A DNA stretch of 64,000 nucleotides from Bolinopsis microptera (taxonomy: Eukaryota > Ctenophora > Tentaculata > Lobata > Bolinopsidae): assembly GCF_026151205.1 (NCBI RefSeq), contig NC_087075.1, positions 13,839,628 through 13,903,627 of the forward strand. Reading direction: 5' to 3'. Made by a program: the position numbers and the translations under genes. The notes beneath the pieces were generated by a model. The model did not search any database. It worked only from the letters and a program-made list of their open reading frames with translations, and was not told where the DNA came from. Shown in pieces: positions 1-10,843 of this stretch; the stretch's first letter is position 1; every line of letters starts with the position of its first letter.

Positions 1-634
1 ATATCATAAAATTCGTGAATTACTAATACTAAGAAATATGTGGGTAAATGTGGAAAATTGAAAACGATAAGTATGACCCGCTTATTAGTATGACCCGCTT
101 ATAATTTTTACCATTTTCAGGAAAAAAGATATTTTATTACTTTAAAGGCTTTGTAAAAACTGTTTTTTTGGAACTTGAGTTTTTATTATATTAGTTATAA
201 ATTATCAAATCGACGTAAAAATCATGAGTTTGACCCTGAAAATGGAAGAAGATTCACCGACAAAATGGCTTTTTATGTCTAACCGTGCAAGGAAAGCAGA
301 CGCAGCATATTCTAGGGGAACCTGGAGGAAGAACAACCTCTGGAGTCAACGGAAGAGAGGATTATGATTTAGTCTATAATTCAAATGAGGCAATAAGGCC
401 CCCCCCCCCCCGTCCATTGTCCAATCATTCTTTTCTTACACAATCATAATGACATTACACGTTCCATAAACCATAAAAATATCAGGACATGAAAAAATAT
501 TGACATTTTTGACGAATATCCCCCACATTAAAATGTCCAGGGGTGTGACGTTATTAAGACCACAAGGAAATATTTTTAACGGGTTTTGTTAACCGCTAAA
601 ATATCGGCTGTAGTGAAATTAGAGTTTGGTTACA
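1..634. other. AT-rich stretch without a recognised gene
   Basis: No recognisable gene. A 47-codon open frame starts at 224 on the plus strand and is basic and Trp-containing, but it has no identifiable homology. A C-run lies at about 399-412. Two further C-runs at 917-938 and 954-966 resemble the C-run ends of the composite elements elsewhere in the window, but no partner G-run end is visible. Confidence 0.5.
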
Positions 635-802
635 CTAACTCGACTGTGGTGATTGAAAAAAGGTGGATGACTGTAGAGTAGACATATAGTTGTAGTTAGC
701 AGTAGCATTGCCACCATATCCCATCTTGTCATTCTCGATACAGTCACAGGTTCCCTGTTTCCGAGATCGCATCTCAAAGGGGAGGCCTCGACTCCAAGAC
801 CA
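635..802 (-). CDS. possible small exon, unassigned
   Basis: A 55-codon open frame on the minus strand between two stops, with composition unlike the surrounding AT-rich DNA. It includes a Cys-Asp-Cys-Ile-Glu-Asn run and a Gly-Tyr-Gly-Gly-Asn stretch. I do not recognise the family and see no convincing splice sites. It is listed only because codon content and local GC look coding-like. It could equally be a chance frame or a repeat remnant. Confidence 0.18.
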   Translation of the reverse strand, partial: WSWSRGLPFEMRSRKQGTCDCIENDKMGYGGNATANYNYMSTLQSSTFFQSPQSS

Positions 803-1354
803 TTATATAATAACGAGGGCCGAGGGGTAAGTGTGGACTATCGAATTTGAATCATAAATTTTTTTCATGTTTGCCAAAATTCAGGAATGTTTTGCTGACG
901 TCAGCAAGGCTCAGACCCCCCCCCCCCCCCCCCCCCCCGTCAGTATTTTCCAACCCCCCCCCCCCACCCCTCCCCTCGGCTGCTGACGTAAAATGTGAAC
1001 GCTCCCTAAGTGCTACGTCAACGTGAATTGTTCAGTTTAAGCTATTAGCTACTTAGTTAAGAGCCATGAATAATACAATGTGTCGTTGCCTGGCAGCAAC
1101 TTGGCATGTAACAAACTACAAAAGAGAACATGTTTTCATTGTATCAAAGGTATTGTTAGTTTTTGCCGAATATTCTAAAAATACCATTAACAATATTTTA
1201 AATTCCGTAGCTTTTTACATGATCACACTTACGTCTTACAGTTGGTAGCCTTCAAACATTTCTTTTAAATTTATTATATCAAGATTTCTCTTGACAAAAT
1301 GTATTAAAGTGTGTTACTTCGACAACATTCAGAATCATTTTGTAGACAAGTTAA

Positions 1355-2163
1355 GGGGGGGGGGTTCACCCTGATTTTTTTGTGAAACTTAGTTTCGAGA
1401 TAGCAGTTGACCAACAAACTAGGACCGTGACCGAACTTTTGAGGGGGTCCCGGACCCCAACCGCCAAACGGTGCCTGCGGGGCAGCCACGCCCATATTTG
1501 ATATATTTGAGCCAAATTTTTTTAAAGGCCTAACTCAAAATTCCATATTAAAACTTAAGGTCGAAATGCGATTCTACGTTGATTCTGAAAATTTCATGTA
1601 AAAATATTGAAACCCTATTGAGTTCTATTGTTTTGAACGAATCAGTTTCGCAATATCGCGAACTGAGATATGGCGATTTTGTCATTTTTTGCAATTAATT
1701 GAACACAGAATCCACAGTTAGGTAGATTTGAGCTGATAATCATAGAGAATCTGTAGTATAGGCTTATCTTCCATATAAAGTTGGGTCATTCAAAAATATT
1801 GATATTTGACCAATTATGGGCCCAAAATCGATCAAATTTGGTGCGTATGCCCAAATATGGTCTTATGGTTTTTGGCTCATAACTCAGTCATTTTGTCCAA
1901 TCTTGATGAAAATTCATATACGAGTTCAAGGGACCACTAGCTACAAGTAGAGCACCTAAAATCTGGGTTTTGGGCATGTTCAGGGGTATTTGGCTAAATT
2001 GGGGCCCTAATTTGGACCAAATATGGGCGTGGCTGCCCCGCGGGCACCGTTTGGCGGTTGGGGGTCCGGACCCCCTCAAAAGTTCGGTCACCGGTCCTAG
2101 TTTGTTGGTCAACTGCTATCTCGAAACCAAGTTTCACAAAAAATTCAGGGTGAACCCCCAGCC
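1355..2163. mobile_element. 809-bp non-autonomous element with ~146-bp terminal inverted repeats, TTAA flanks
   Basis: The left end (1355-1500) and right end (about 2018-2163) are long inverted repeats with only scattered differences. They share GGGGGTTCACCCTGA at the tip, then GATAGCAGTTGACCAACAAA and CCGCCAAACGGTGCC further in. The tetranucleotide TTAA abuts both ends (1351-1354 and 2164-2167). A TTAA target is typical of piggyBac and Kolobok elements; assignment to either is inference. No transposase is encoded: short frames inside are shadows of the repeats. The interior (1500-2010) is AT-rich. Confidence 0.75.
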
Positions 2164-2167
2164 TTAA

Positions 2168-2424
2168 GCCAATGCAATGTCCTATTATAGATGTCTTGTT
2201 AAACATTGCGTTAATTAAAACCACAAAATAAACATTTATTAAACCATCAAATCAAATTATCATAAAACACATTGCACTATAAATTAAGTTATTATAAAAC
2301 ATATTGTGTTATAATAAATTAAAGTATAATTTATTAAACAAATTAAAGTATAAATTAAATTATTTATTAAATAAATTAAAGTATAATTTATTTAACAAAT
2401 TAAAAGTATAAACTAAATTATTTA
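2168..2424. other. very AT-rich degenerate direct repeats
   Basis: Degenerate direct repeats of AAATTAAAGTATAATTTATT type, roughly 40-60 bp apart, with no coding potential. Confidence 0.5.
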
Positions 2425-2556
2425 TTAAACCACCACGAACCATAGTGCTTTAGTGAGGAGTGCAGCTAAGACAGTAGAATCACACCGCCACTCAGGAGAG
2501 GCCAGCACCGTTCTGTCTTGAACTCTACTACTCGTATATCCTCCAAACATAACGGC
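2425..2556 (-). CDS. possible exon, faintly kelch-like
   Basis: On the minus strand an acceptor-like TTTACAG ends at 2557. It is followed by a 43-codon open frame beginning Ala-Val-Met-Phe-Gly-Gly-Tyr, which resembles the start of a kelch blade. A donor is not obvious before the stop at 2425-2427. The frame is more GC-rich than its surroundings. Kelch identity rests on a single Gly-Gly motif and is a weak inference. It could be a remnant or a chance frame. Confidence 0.22.
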   Translation of the reverse strand, partial: AVMFGGYTSSRVQDRTVLASPEWRCDSTVLAALLTKALWFVVV

Positions 2557-4798
2557 CTGTAAAGTAGGGAAATGTTACATTTGGTGATGTCATCGTATTA
2601 CGTGACGTCATCATATTACGTGACGTCATCACTTAACTTGATCACGTTACGCCTAATGATTTGAGCCTGGTTTAAAATACTGTCAGGGGCTTATAAACAC
2701 ATATTTGTTAGCCAGAGTTGTTTCTTTTACAGCACTGCAGGACCACAAGGCAGCTTCTATACTATATGGTTGCCGTACCTTACTTAAAATGAGCAATACA
2801 ACTTATTATAATTACAATAATTAACTATAGTGTACCTTACTTAAAATCCAATACAATAACTATAATTACTATAGCTTAGTGGTAACCTTACTTAAAATGC
2901 AATACGAGTACTATAATTACTAGTATGGTACCTTACTTAAAAGAAGTTATTCAGCAAGTAATTGCAACCAGTTCTTCTTCAAACAATGTAAATTCTGCTA
3001 TAAAAGTTTTGCTTTTAGACTGATAATTGATTACTTATAACACCTTAAATATTACTACGAGTTGCTGTTACATTGCTCAAGTGCAATAGTATCATAGTTG
3101 AGCAAGTTCGCGTTCGGCGGTAAAATTTTGTAAAACGTTCGTTGAGTTCGGCACTTTGTTTCATTCGGAAAAAATTCCGGGAAAATTCAGATTCATATAT
3201 AAATTTTCTAATTAGCTAAATTTAATTAAGTAGTATGAGTACACACTTACGATGAGTTTATAATTTACAATGTGTGAAAATTTTAATTTTAATTTCAAAT
3301 ATATAGATTATAGTTTTGTTAGGTTAAGAGTGACAGGAATGGAATAGAAACTAAATTCTAGATATCACCCCCGATTAGCACAAAACAGTTACGAATTTCG
3401 ATCTGACCTCCGAATTAAGTCTAATATAATATCATGTTATATAGTTGTTATTTGAGCCTATTTATGAGCTATTCTAGTTCTCACTGTTATTAACTCACAC
3501 TATATTATGATACATCTGTTAGTACGACAGTCCGGTACTAAGCAGGGACCATGCAACCGAGAGATTATTAAAATATATGAAGAATGTTTCATTTGGAGAA
3601 TGATTCAAACTTCAAGCTAAGAGACTCAAGATCCCAGATAATGTCTAGATATTCAGCATACCTTATAACTTTTATGATGCCTAATAAGGCAAGAATTAAA
3701 GGATTAGAGAGTAATGTATAGGTTCTCGTGGTTTTTGAGACACACACATATATACCACACACACAGGTCGCTTCTTTGTAAGTTTGTGGCTTTACCACAA
3801 CAATATCAATTCCCTTGCAAAATTCCTTGAAATGATTGCGTATAGCGCCTGCTAATGAGTATATAGAACTACACTAAGGGGGCCATCAAAAAATATAACC
3901 ACAAATCACACCTGCTCCATCATTAGTAATAAACCATTATGATGGCCACTTCCCTCTTTGAAGAGTTTTGCTTATAGAAGTCACATAATGTCACATCTTT
4001 CTCAATATCCAAATCTCGCATTTACCTGTGCGCATGTGCAAGGTTATTTAATTGGTTGTCCGACGCATTTGTGAAGCCAAAATTTTTAATCATAAACGTC
4101 AATGACAACTTATATTAATAAAATTATACTTTTCAGTTGTAGAAAAAACTTAAAGGGGCCTTTCACAATTATGTTTATCGAGCCAGAGGGGGAGGGTTTC
4201 CAAATGATGACGGTTGACTACGGTTGGAGTACGAACTTGCATCATTAGCCAAAATAATCGTACATTTTTGATGAATTTTCTTTTCATCACTTCCACAGCT
4301 GACTCAGTGTTTAAACAATTTAAAAAAAAATAAGTAAGAATTCCAGATAAATTGATTAAGTAATTAAGTGAAATTAAATATAATAGGACACATCAGACCA
4401 CTACTAAAACCTACTAAAGCAGATCTTTTTCTTAAACAACCGATCGTACACTCTGCAATCATAGCCATTTAGAAGAATTGTAAATTCTTCAACAGCTACC
4501 ACAAATTTAACCAATTATTAAGTAAAAAAATTGCCAAACAAATTTATTACCGATAATGTATGTAAGATACACCTAAACAAGCTTTTTAAATGAACTGCAA
4601 GTCTAGCTGCCACTTCTCCTTGAGTTCTCTGCACAGAGCACCCATAGTTCACACCATAAAAGACAAACTAGACATTACTGGAGATATGTCGCCTCGCGCT
4701 CCAGTTTTTTTCAGACTTGTATTTGTGCAGTTTTAGATAAGTTTCAAAATATAGACTTACAATCGGGAAATCGTAATATCATTTTAATTCTTGATAGT
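2557..4798. other. AT-rich intergenic DNA
   Basis: No gene recognised. Two TATTACGTGACGTCATCA-like copies sit at about 2593-2632, and GTACCTTACTTAAAATG-type sequence is repeated with imperfect spacing at about 2775-2945. The rest is unique AT-rich sequence. Open frames here are short and without family features. Confidence 0.5.
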
Positions 4799-4805
4799 GG
4801 ATAAA

Positions 4806-7026
4806 CGGGGTTGTGACCATGTCCGTCATGTCCTCCTATGTCCCTGTCCTATTCATGGAATTCTATAGCACAACGGACGTGTTTATCTTAGGACATTGGC
4901 GACAACGGCACTGGTACATTGGCGGACTCGGACGGACATTGGCGGAACTCGGACGGAACATTGGCGACCCAGACCCGGCGCACATTGCGGACTTGGACTG
5001 GACATTGGTGGACATTACGGACATTGGGTGGATCTTTAGGCGGACAAACCAAATTGAGGACATGAAGAGTACTGAAGATTATGAAGAAGTACTGAGGCGG
5101 ATTGCTGAGAAGGATGGCTGAGGAAGGATGACTGCGAGGAGATGTCTGAGGAGGTATGACTGAGAGGAGGAGAAGGATCAGGCAAACCCAGCAGGAGCGG
5201 GAGAGGAGGACCCGAAGGATGGACTTAGGGAGGCCCAACAGGACGAGGAGAACTGAGAGGATGACTCAGAGGACTTACATCAGGGACGGAGAGGACTGAG
5301 TAGAGAGTGAAGGGGACAGGAAGGAATGAGGACTCTGAGGAGAGGCTGAAGGAGGATGGCAGCGCTGAGGAGATGTATCTGAGATGAGACTGAGAGTGAG
5401 AGGAGGGAGGAAGAAGAGACGGAAGAGGACAGCGGAGGAGGAGGAGAACGACTGAGCGGAAGGAGAAGGAGGACCGCAGGCGGAGGAGGACCCCAGGAGA
5501 GGAGGACCCAGAGGTAGGACCCAGGAAAAGGCCCCAGGAGAGGCAGGAGGAGGCGACTGGGGAGAGGTACAACTGTTTTGAGGACTAAGATGAGGAAGAC
5601 TGAGACGATTAGGAGATGAGGTATGCAGAGTGATGACAGAGGAGTGTCAGGATTGAAGAGAGGCGCACAGGGAGGACTTCAGTGAAGACCCAAGGAGGAC
5701 CCAGGAGGATGACCACCGGAGGAGGCGACGACTGGAGTGAGTACTGAGGAGGAGGACTGGACGCTACGATGAGCACAGAGAAGGAGGAGGACTAGGCGTA
5801 CTGAGAGGATGGCTGAGGAAGATGGCTGGGGAGTATGGCTGAGGAGGATGACAGAAGGAGAGATGACTGAGAGAAGGGAGGAGAGGAGGACTCAGTAGGA
5901 GGATCCGGGGTAGATGAGAAAAGATAGATGAGGATTAAGAGGAGGAGGAGGACCCAAGGAGGAGACGCGGGACTGAGAGTACAGAGGAGGAAGGCCTGTA
6001 GGAGATGACTGAGAGGGAAGAGGAGGAGGACTCCAGGAGGAGAGGAGACTGAGGGAGGACTGAGAACAAACAGAGGAAGGAGGAGCATGACTGAATGATT
6101 GCATATGAAGAAGAGAGCAGGACCCAGTCACTCCGGGGAGGACTGCGACGAGGTGAAGGATGGAGACTGAGGAGCAAGGATGAGGAGTGATGATAACGGA
6201 GAGGGAGAGAAGGATCAGGAAAGACCCAGGATGAAGAGGAGGAGAGAGGACCGACCGAGAGGGGCGAGGACCAGGGAGGAGGCGACCCAGTGAGGAAAAG
6301 GGGACCCGCGGGAGGACTCAGGAAGGAGGCGAGGAGGACTAGTGGAGGAGTGAGACTGTTGAAGGACTAATTTAGGAGGACTGAGGACGAGGAGGAGGAT
6401 ATGAGGAGACTGACGAGGGAGTAAGGAAAGGACTGATAAGAATGATAGAGGAGATAAGATGGAGGAGGGCAGTGAGCGAGAAGAGGAGACTGAAGGAATG
6501 CGTCAGTCGGCAGAGGGGGGGAATCCGAGGCACTTAAGAGATATTATTATTAATTTAATAATATGATTGGACTCATAATCTATTTAATGAAACATGAATA
6601 CCATGTGAGTGAGGAGGAAGAGTAGGAGGAGGAAGCATCAAATGTTATTTCCAATTATTGTCCGTTTTTGTCCATTTTTGTCGTCCTTATTGTCCGCTCA
6701 AATTTTTCTGTCAGTTGTTTGAAAATAAGGGTACCGAACGGCGACAAAAAACATGAATCCCACACCTATATAACAGCGAAAAATTGAACATTTTATTTAG
6801 CAATTTTGGTGTCCCAATAAAGTCCGCCTATGTCCGCCTATGTCGACCTAAGTCCGTCTACACAACACATGTTCCTCCTATAGTCCGGCCTACATTCCGA
6901 TCTATGTCCGCCTATGTCGCCTAAAGTCCGCCTATGTCCTACCTTATTTGAGGATTCAAAAGAGACGACGCCGACATAGACGGACGTTGCAACAAACCAG
7001 ACCCCCCCCCCCCCCCCCCCCCCCCC
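4806..7026. mobile_element. diverged copy of the G-run/C-run composite element
   Basis: The left end (4806-4835) matches the left tip of the copies at 22817 and 24865 with mismatches: GGGG, then TGTGACCATGTCCGTCATG. The right end (6967-7026) carries GACATAGACGGACGTTG and a long C-run, matching the right tip at 27806 in inverted relation to the left end. The interior is a degraded GAGGAGGAC-type purine array (about 5100-6510). It is followed by the conserved inner module rich in TTTTTGTCC (about 6640-6800) and TCCGCCTATG repeats (6810-6950). ATAAA flanks both sides (4801-4805 and 7028-7032), a possible short target duplication. It is the most diverged of the three copies, through age or poor base quality. 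Confidence 0.7.
5100..6510 (+). repeat. degenerate polypurine array
   Basis: Almost pure purine on the plus strand, built from GAGGAGGA, GACTGAG and GGATGGCTGA words, with many one-base irregularities compared with the array at 23.1-27.5 kb. Serine/leucine/proline-rich frames on the opposite strand are a by-product of the low complexity, not genes. Confidence 0.9.
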
Positions 7027-7690
7027 TATAAAGAAGTGTTTCTGGGATCCAGAACTGTGTATCGACTTTTTATATAATCAGGAATTGCGCCGTACTTTTT
7101 GTGGGACGGACGCTAGATTCCATCCACTGCATCCTCTGATCAGTGCACTCATAACAGAATTAATTGAATAATTTTAACAAGCTTCAGAATATTTTTAATT
7201 GCTTTATTATTTGAATAATTACAGTTACAACAGCCAATTAGGCTTGTTATACGTAATTTAAAATTAAGATTGTCGGCCATTTTAAAGGTCAATGAGAGTG
7301 ATTTCACGTATTACCAAATCAAATAACGATCAATGTGATTTCAAACGAACCCAGCCAGAGTAACCTTGTTGTATACTAATAAATACATATAATACAAGCA
7401 AAATAAATTTCAAACTTTCTCTTTGTTAGTTTTTGCATTATCTATCTTGAACATGGAGCAAAAAAAATACGTATTACATTGAGGCGAGCGTTTTGGTTCA
7501 GTACACATTTTCGGAGTTTTAACAGGTATACGCCAAGGGATGAATAGTAATAATATCATTACTCATCGCAGCTTTACTGACAGCTCCAATTACTAGAACC
7601 CCAACTCCAGTAAAGTAATGATAACCCAACATAACAAGTGACTAAGACTCTCGATGTTAAGTCAATCCGACTTATCCTGACATAAACACC
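7027..7690. other. AT-rich spacer
   Basis: Mostly unique AT-rich sequence with no coding features. GC content rises towards 7690, where the GPCR-like sequence begins. Confidence 0.5.
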
Positions 7691-7693
7691 TAC

Positions 7694-8938
7694 ACAAACT
7701 ATGCACTCTCGACAATACCCTCGCCAGCCTCCTCTTCCTCTGTGCACTGGTCGTTATTCCTGTCAACATCCTCTTGCAGAGTCTCTACTATTTATCTCAT
7801 CCACCACAACATAAGACTCAGTGATCCTTCTATACATCGAACTATACTGCAGTGTGACACCCTAATCATTCCCGCATCCATCACCCACCTCCCTGTTTTT
7901 GCTGTAGCTCTGTTCCAGAGGTCGGGACCCGGGGTGTTCGACAACTACTTATCGTGTATCTGTAGCGTGTTCGGGATGTGCGAGACTACACTACATACTC
8001 CATAACCTCGCTAACAGAAGTTATAGCCTAATCTGTTTACTGCTGCCTAGTCATGACAGATCACAATGAATCACGGACCGGTAGTCCCATAGTGAAACCA
8101 TACTACACAAGTAGATATCAGGTCAGCCAACACACGGATAGATGGATGCAGTTGAGTGGCGCGCAGGTCACTGTGCGGTTAATCTCACCAAATCTAGAGA
8201 ATCACCCCTACCAGCTGCTCTCAAGATAATCGTCAATCACTCCATCCTCACGCGGGGAAGAGCTTCCACAACTCATTCCTAACGCCAGCGTGAGGGGATC
8301 TCGTGCCTTTACTATCTGTTATTTACGACTGTTCCAGATGAAAGCTGGATGCATGTTACAACCGCTCCTAGCTGTCAACCTCCCATCTTCACCACATATC
8401 CTCGATGCTCCTGTAATCTGTACTCTCAAGCCTCCGGAGTACTCGCAACACATCCCCACTCAGCTTACACGAACAACGCGATGGGAAAACGACAAGCTAT
8501 CGTGACACTAATAATGCACTAAGCGGGTTCACCCCACAACACTCGTGTTACCTAACGTGTGCGAAAGCCGCTCGGTCTTCTCATCAACACATGCACAATA
8601 TTGACCTAGCACATCCATCTTTGGGGTTGTGAGTACCCCGGGCTACTTCGTACTTCCCTCGGGATTCATGTTCTCTGCGTACTCCTAAAGGCATAGTTGC
8701 AAGATTGGAGAGTGTAGTGGTGAACGCAGCTCTGAATCCAGTTCTGTACTACTGCAGGATGGGAAGGTTCAGAGCGTGGAGTGGACGCAGTGTTAACATT
8801 TACTCTTATTTGGGCATCACGTGGAGTGACGCAGTGTTAGCCTGCAGTGGATCAGCAAACAAGGAGGAGCAGAATGGTGTTAATAAGACAGGTGGTCATG
8901 AGACATCACCCTTGATGAGAGCATCACCCTTGTGAGAC
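7694..8938 (+). pseudogene. class A GPCR-like sequence broken by frameshifts
   Basis: A seven-transmembrane receptor can be followed through successive frames. At 7694-7824 a hydrophobic TM1 contains PVNILLQ. After a +1 shift, 7825-8005 gives a TM2/TM3-like stretch with Cys residues (YLSCICSVFG). Near 8015-8140 another frame reads TSLTEVIA and later SPIVKPYY, resembling the end of TM3 and loop 2. At 8478-8500 a KRQAIVTLIM stretch resembles the start of TM6. At 8705-8775 the clear TM7 signature NAALNPVLYYCR (NPxxY family motif) appears. It ends in a tail that runs into the 16-bp minisatellite and stops at 8933-8935. The changes are mostly single-base shifts, so the cause is either decay or low consensus quality. 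Receptor identity is fairly sure; ligand unknown. Confidence 0.62.
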
Positions 8939-9306
8939 AACACCCTGTGAGACATACCCTTGTGGAGACCTCACCCTTGTGAGACATCACCCTTGTGAGG
9001 ACATCACCCTTGTGAGACATCACCCCTTGAGACATCACCCTTGTGAGACCATCACCCTTGTGAGACATCACCCTTGTGAGACATCACCCTTGTGAGACAT
9101 CACCCTTGTGAGACATCACCCAAGAAGACATCACCCTTGTGAGACATCACCCTTGTGAGACATCACCCTTGTGAGACATCACCCTTGTGAGACATCACCC
9201 TTGTGAGACATCACCCTTGTGAGACATCACCCTTGTGAGAACATCACCCTTGTGAGGACATCACCCTTGTGAGACATCACCCTTGTGAGACATCACCCTT
9301 GTGAGA
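8897..9306. repeat. 16-bp minisatellite (GAGACATCACCCTTGT)
   Basis: About 25 copies of GAGACATCACCCTTGT with one-base insertions or deletions such as GAGGACATC and GAGACCATC. The array overlaps the cytoplasmic tail of the GPCR-like sequence and contributes its last residues. Because 16 is not a multiple of three, each added unit shifts the frame. A donor-like AAG/GTGAGT lies just downstream at about 9353. Confidence 0.93.
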
Positions 9307-9353
9307 GATCAAGACTTCAGGTCTAGACTTGAGGAGGTTAGCAGTGCAGATAA

Positions 9354-10440
9354 GGTGAGTACTGAAAGAACGATTGAAAAGTGTAGTGTTCAAAAGGTAG
9401 TTCAGGTCCTATAAAAACAGATAACTGTTTTTTTTTAAATTCTTTATTAAAGAACAAGAAAATGGAGTACGAAAGGGAATTAACTGTAGTTGTTTTGTTA
9501 TTTTATTACAACTGTTTCATTTTATATACAAATTCGATAATCCACGGTTGTACAATATGTTACTTTTGAATTAGCGATTTGAGCGTACACCGTGTCGTTT
9601 ATCATTGATAATGGAATAGCTTCATGTTCGTGGAAGATGGCATGACCTGCACCATTAATCAAATAGTTAAAGTTTCAATGCCGAATTAATCTCATGATAG
9701 TAAATCATACCTTTATAATATATTCAATTATTGAACAGTATTTGCTATTTTAATTTAATCTTGGTGATTGTTTCATATGCTGTTAATTCGAGTGCGTACG
9801 TTAGTACTTATTTAATTTGTAATACTGTCCTGCCTCCATGATTTCCTATATTTTACTAACGTTTTGATGACCTAAAGTTTTGCTTTTAGTTATATTTTAC
9901 ACATTTGGATAACTTTTGAGAAGGATCACTAACCGAATTTTTGCTGTGATCATCTCCAATGTTTTGCTCTTCATGATGTGTAACAAGCATTCTTTACGGA
10001 AGATTTTAAGACCTGCATATTTTGTTTGTTTTCCTTTGTGTCCAAATGCAAACACTGTCTTTTAAGACATGGGCTTTGTTGTTCTTGTAAACCAAGCGAT
10101 GTTCCCTACGGCGTCCTCACTATAGATCCTCCCTTCGAGTCTATAAACGAGGTAGTTATTGTATTCAGATCCACAATAGGGACCGTTCAATATTACGTAA
10201 GCCCAGTTTTGACTTTCTCCAGACCCCCTCCCATCAGCTCCCCCAGAAGTGCCCGTTACCACACAACTTGCGTAATTATTTCAAAACCTACTTCCTCTAA
10301 TCGGCATACGTTTACATGATGTGAATCATTCCTTCAAGAAATCACACACTTATCCTGCGAATCGTTACAGTTTAGGCTATATTTCTATCAAACAAATTAT
10401 TTACTTAGTTAAAAACCATGGTGTAGTTGTGAAGGGAAGG
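9354..10440. other. spacer with one possible minus-strand exon
   Basis: AT-rich DNA. On the minus strand a moderately GC-rich frame (10262-10062) includes SQNWAYVILNGPYCGSEY and YLVYRLEGRIYSEDAVG. It looks more protein-like than its surroundings but matches no family I recognise, so it is not called as a gene. Nothing else is supported. Confidence 0.35.
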
Positions 10441-10499
10441 GAGCTCAGAGGTATTAAAACTCATTGATTGCAGTGCTGATTCTGTGACTCCGGCACTGT

Positions 10500-10750
10500 T
10501 CAGTGGAAACCACACTGTTCTGTGACACCCACACAGTTCTGAGATACCATACTGTTCCTGAGAAACCACACTGTTCTGAGAAACCCACACGGTTCTGTGA
10601 CACCACACTATTCTGAGGACACCACACTGTTCTGTGACACCACACTATTTCTGAGACACCACACTGTTCTGTGACACCACACTGTTCTGTGACACCACAC
10701 TGTTCTGTGACACCACACTGTTCTGTGACACCACACTATTGTGAGACACT
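10500..10750. repeat. 18-bp minisatellite (TGTTCTGTGACACCACAC)
   Basis: About 13 units of TGTTCTGTGACACCACAC, regular at 10660-10740 and degenerate at 10500-10640. It begins roughly 100 bp beyond the stop codon of the minus-strand Ser-rich gene, so it is probably in the 3' untranslated region or just downstream. Confidence 0.9.
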
Positions 10751-10843
10751 AAACTTCCAGCAACTAGGGTGGAACAACCACTACTCAGTGAGGACAGTTC
10801 TTGTACAATCACGTGACAATTATCCGGCAAAATGCCAAGCAAG

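Noticed and set aside
4813-5121. 102-codon plus-strand frame, and similar 80-codon frames at 22825 and 24873
   Set aside because: They lie on the 18-bp GACGGACATTGGCGGACT units at the left ends of the composite elements and recur with each copy.
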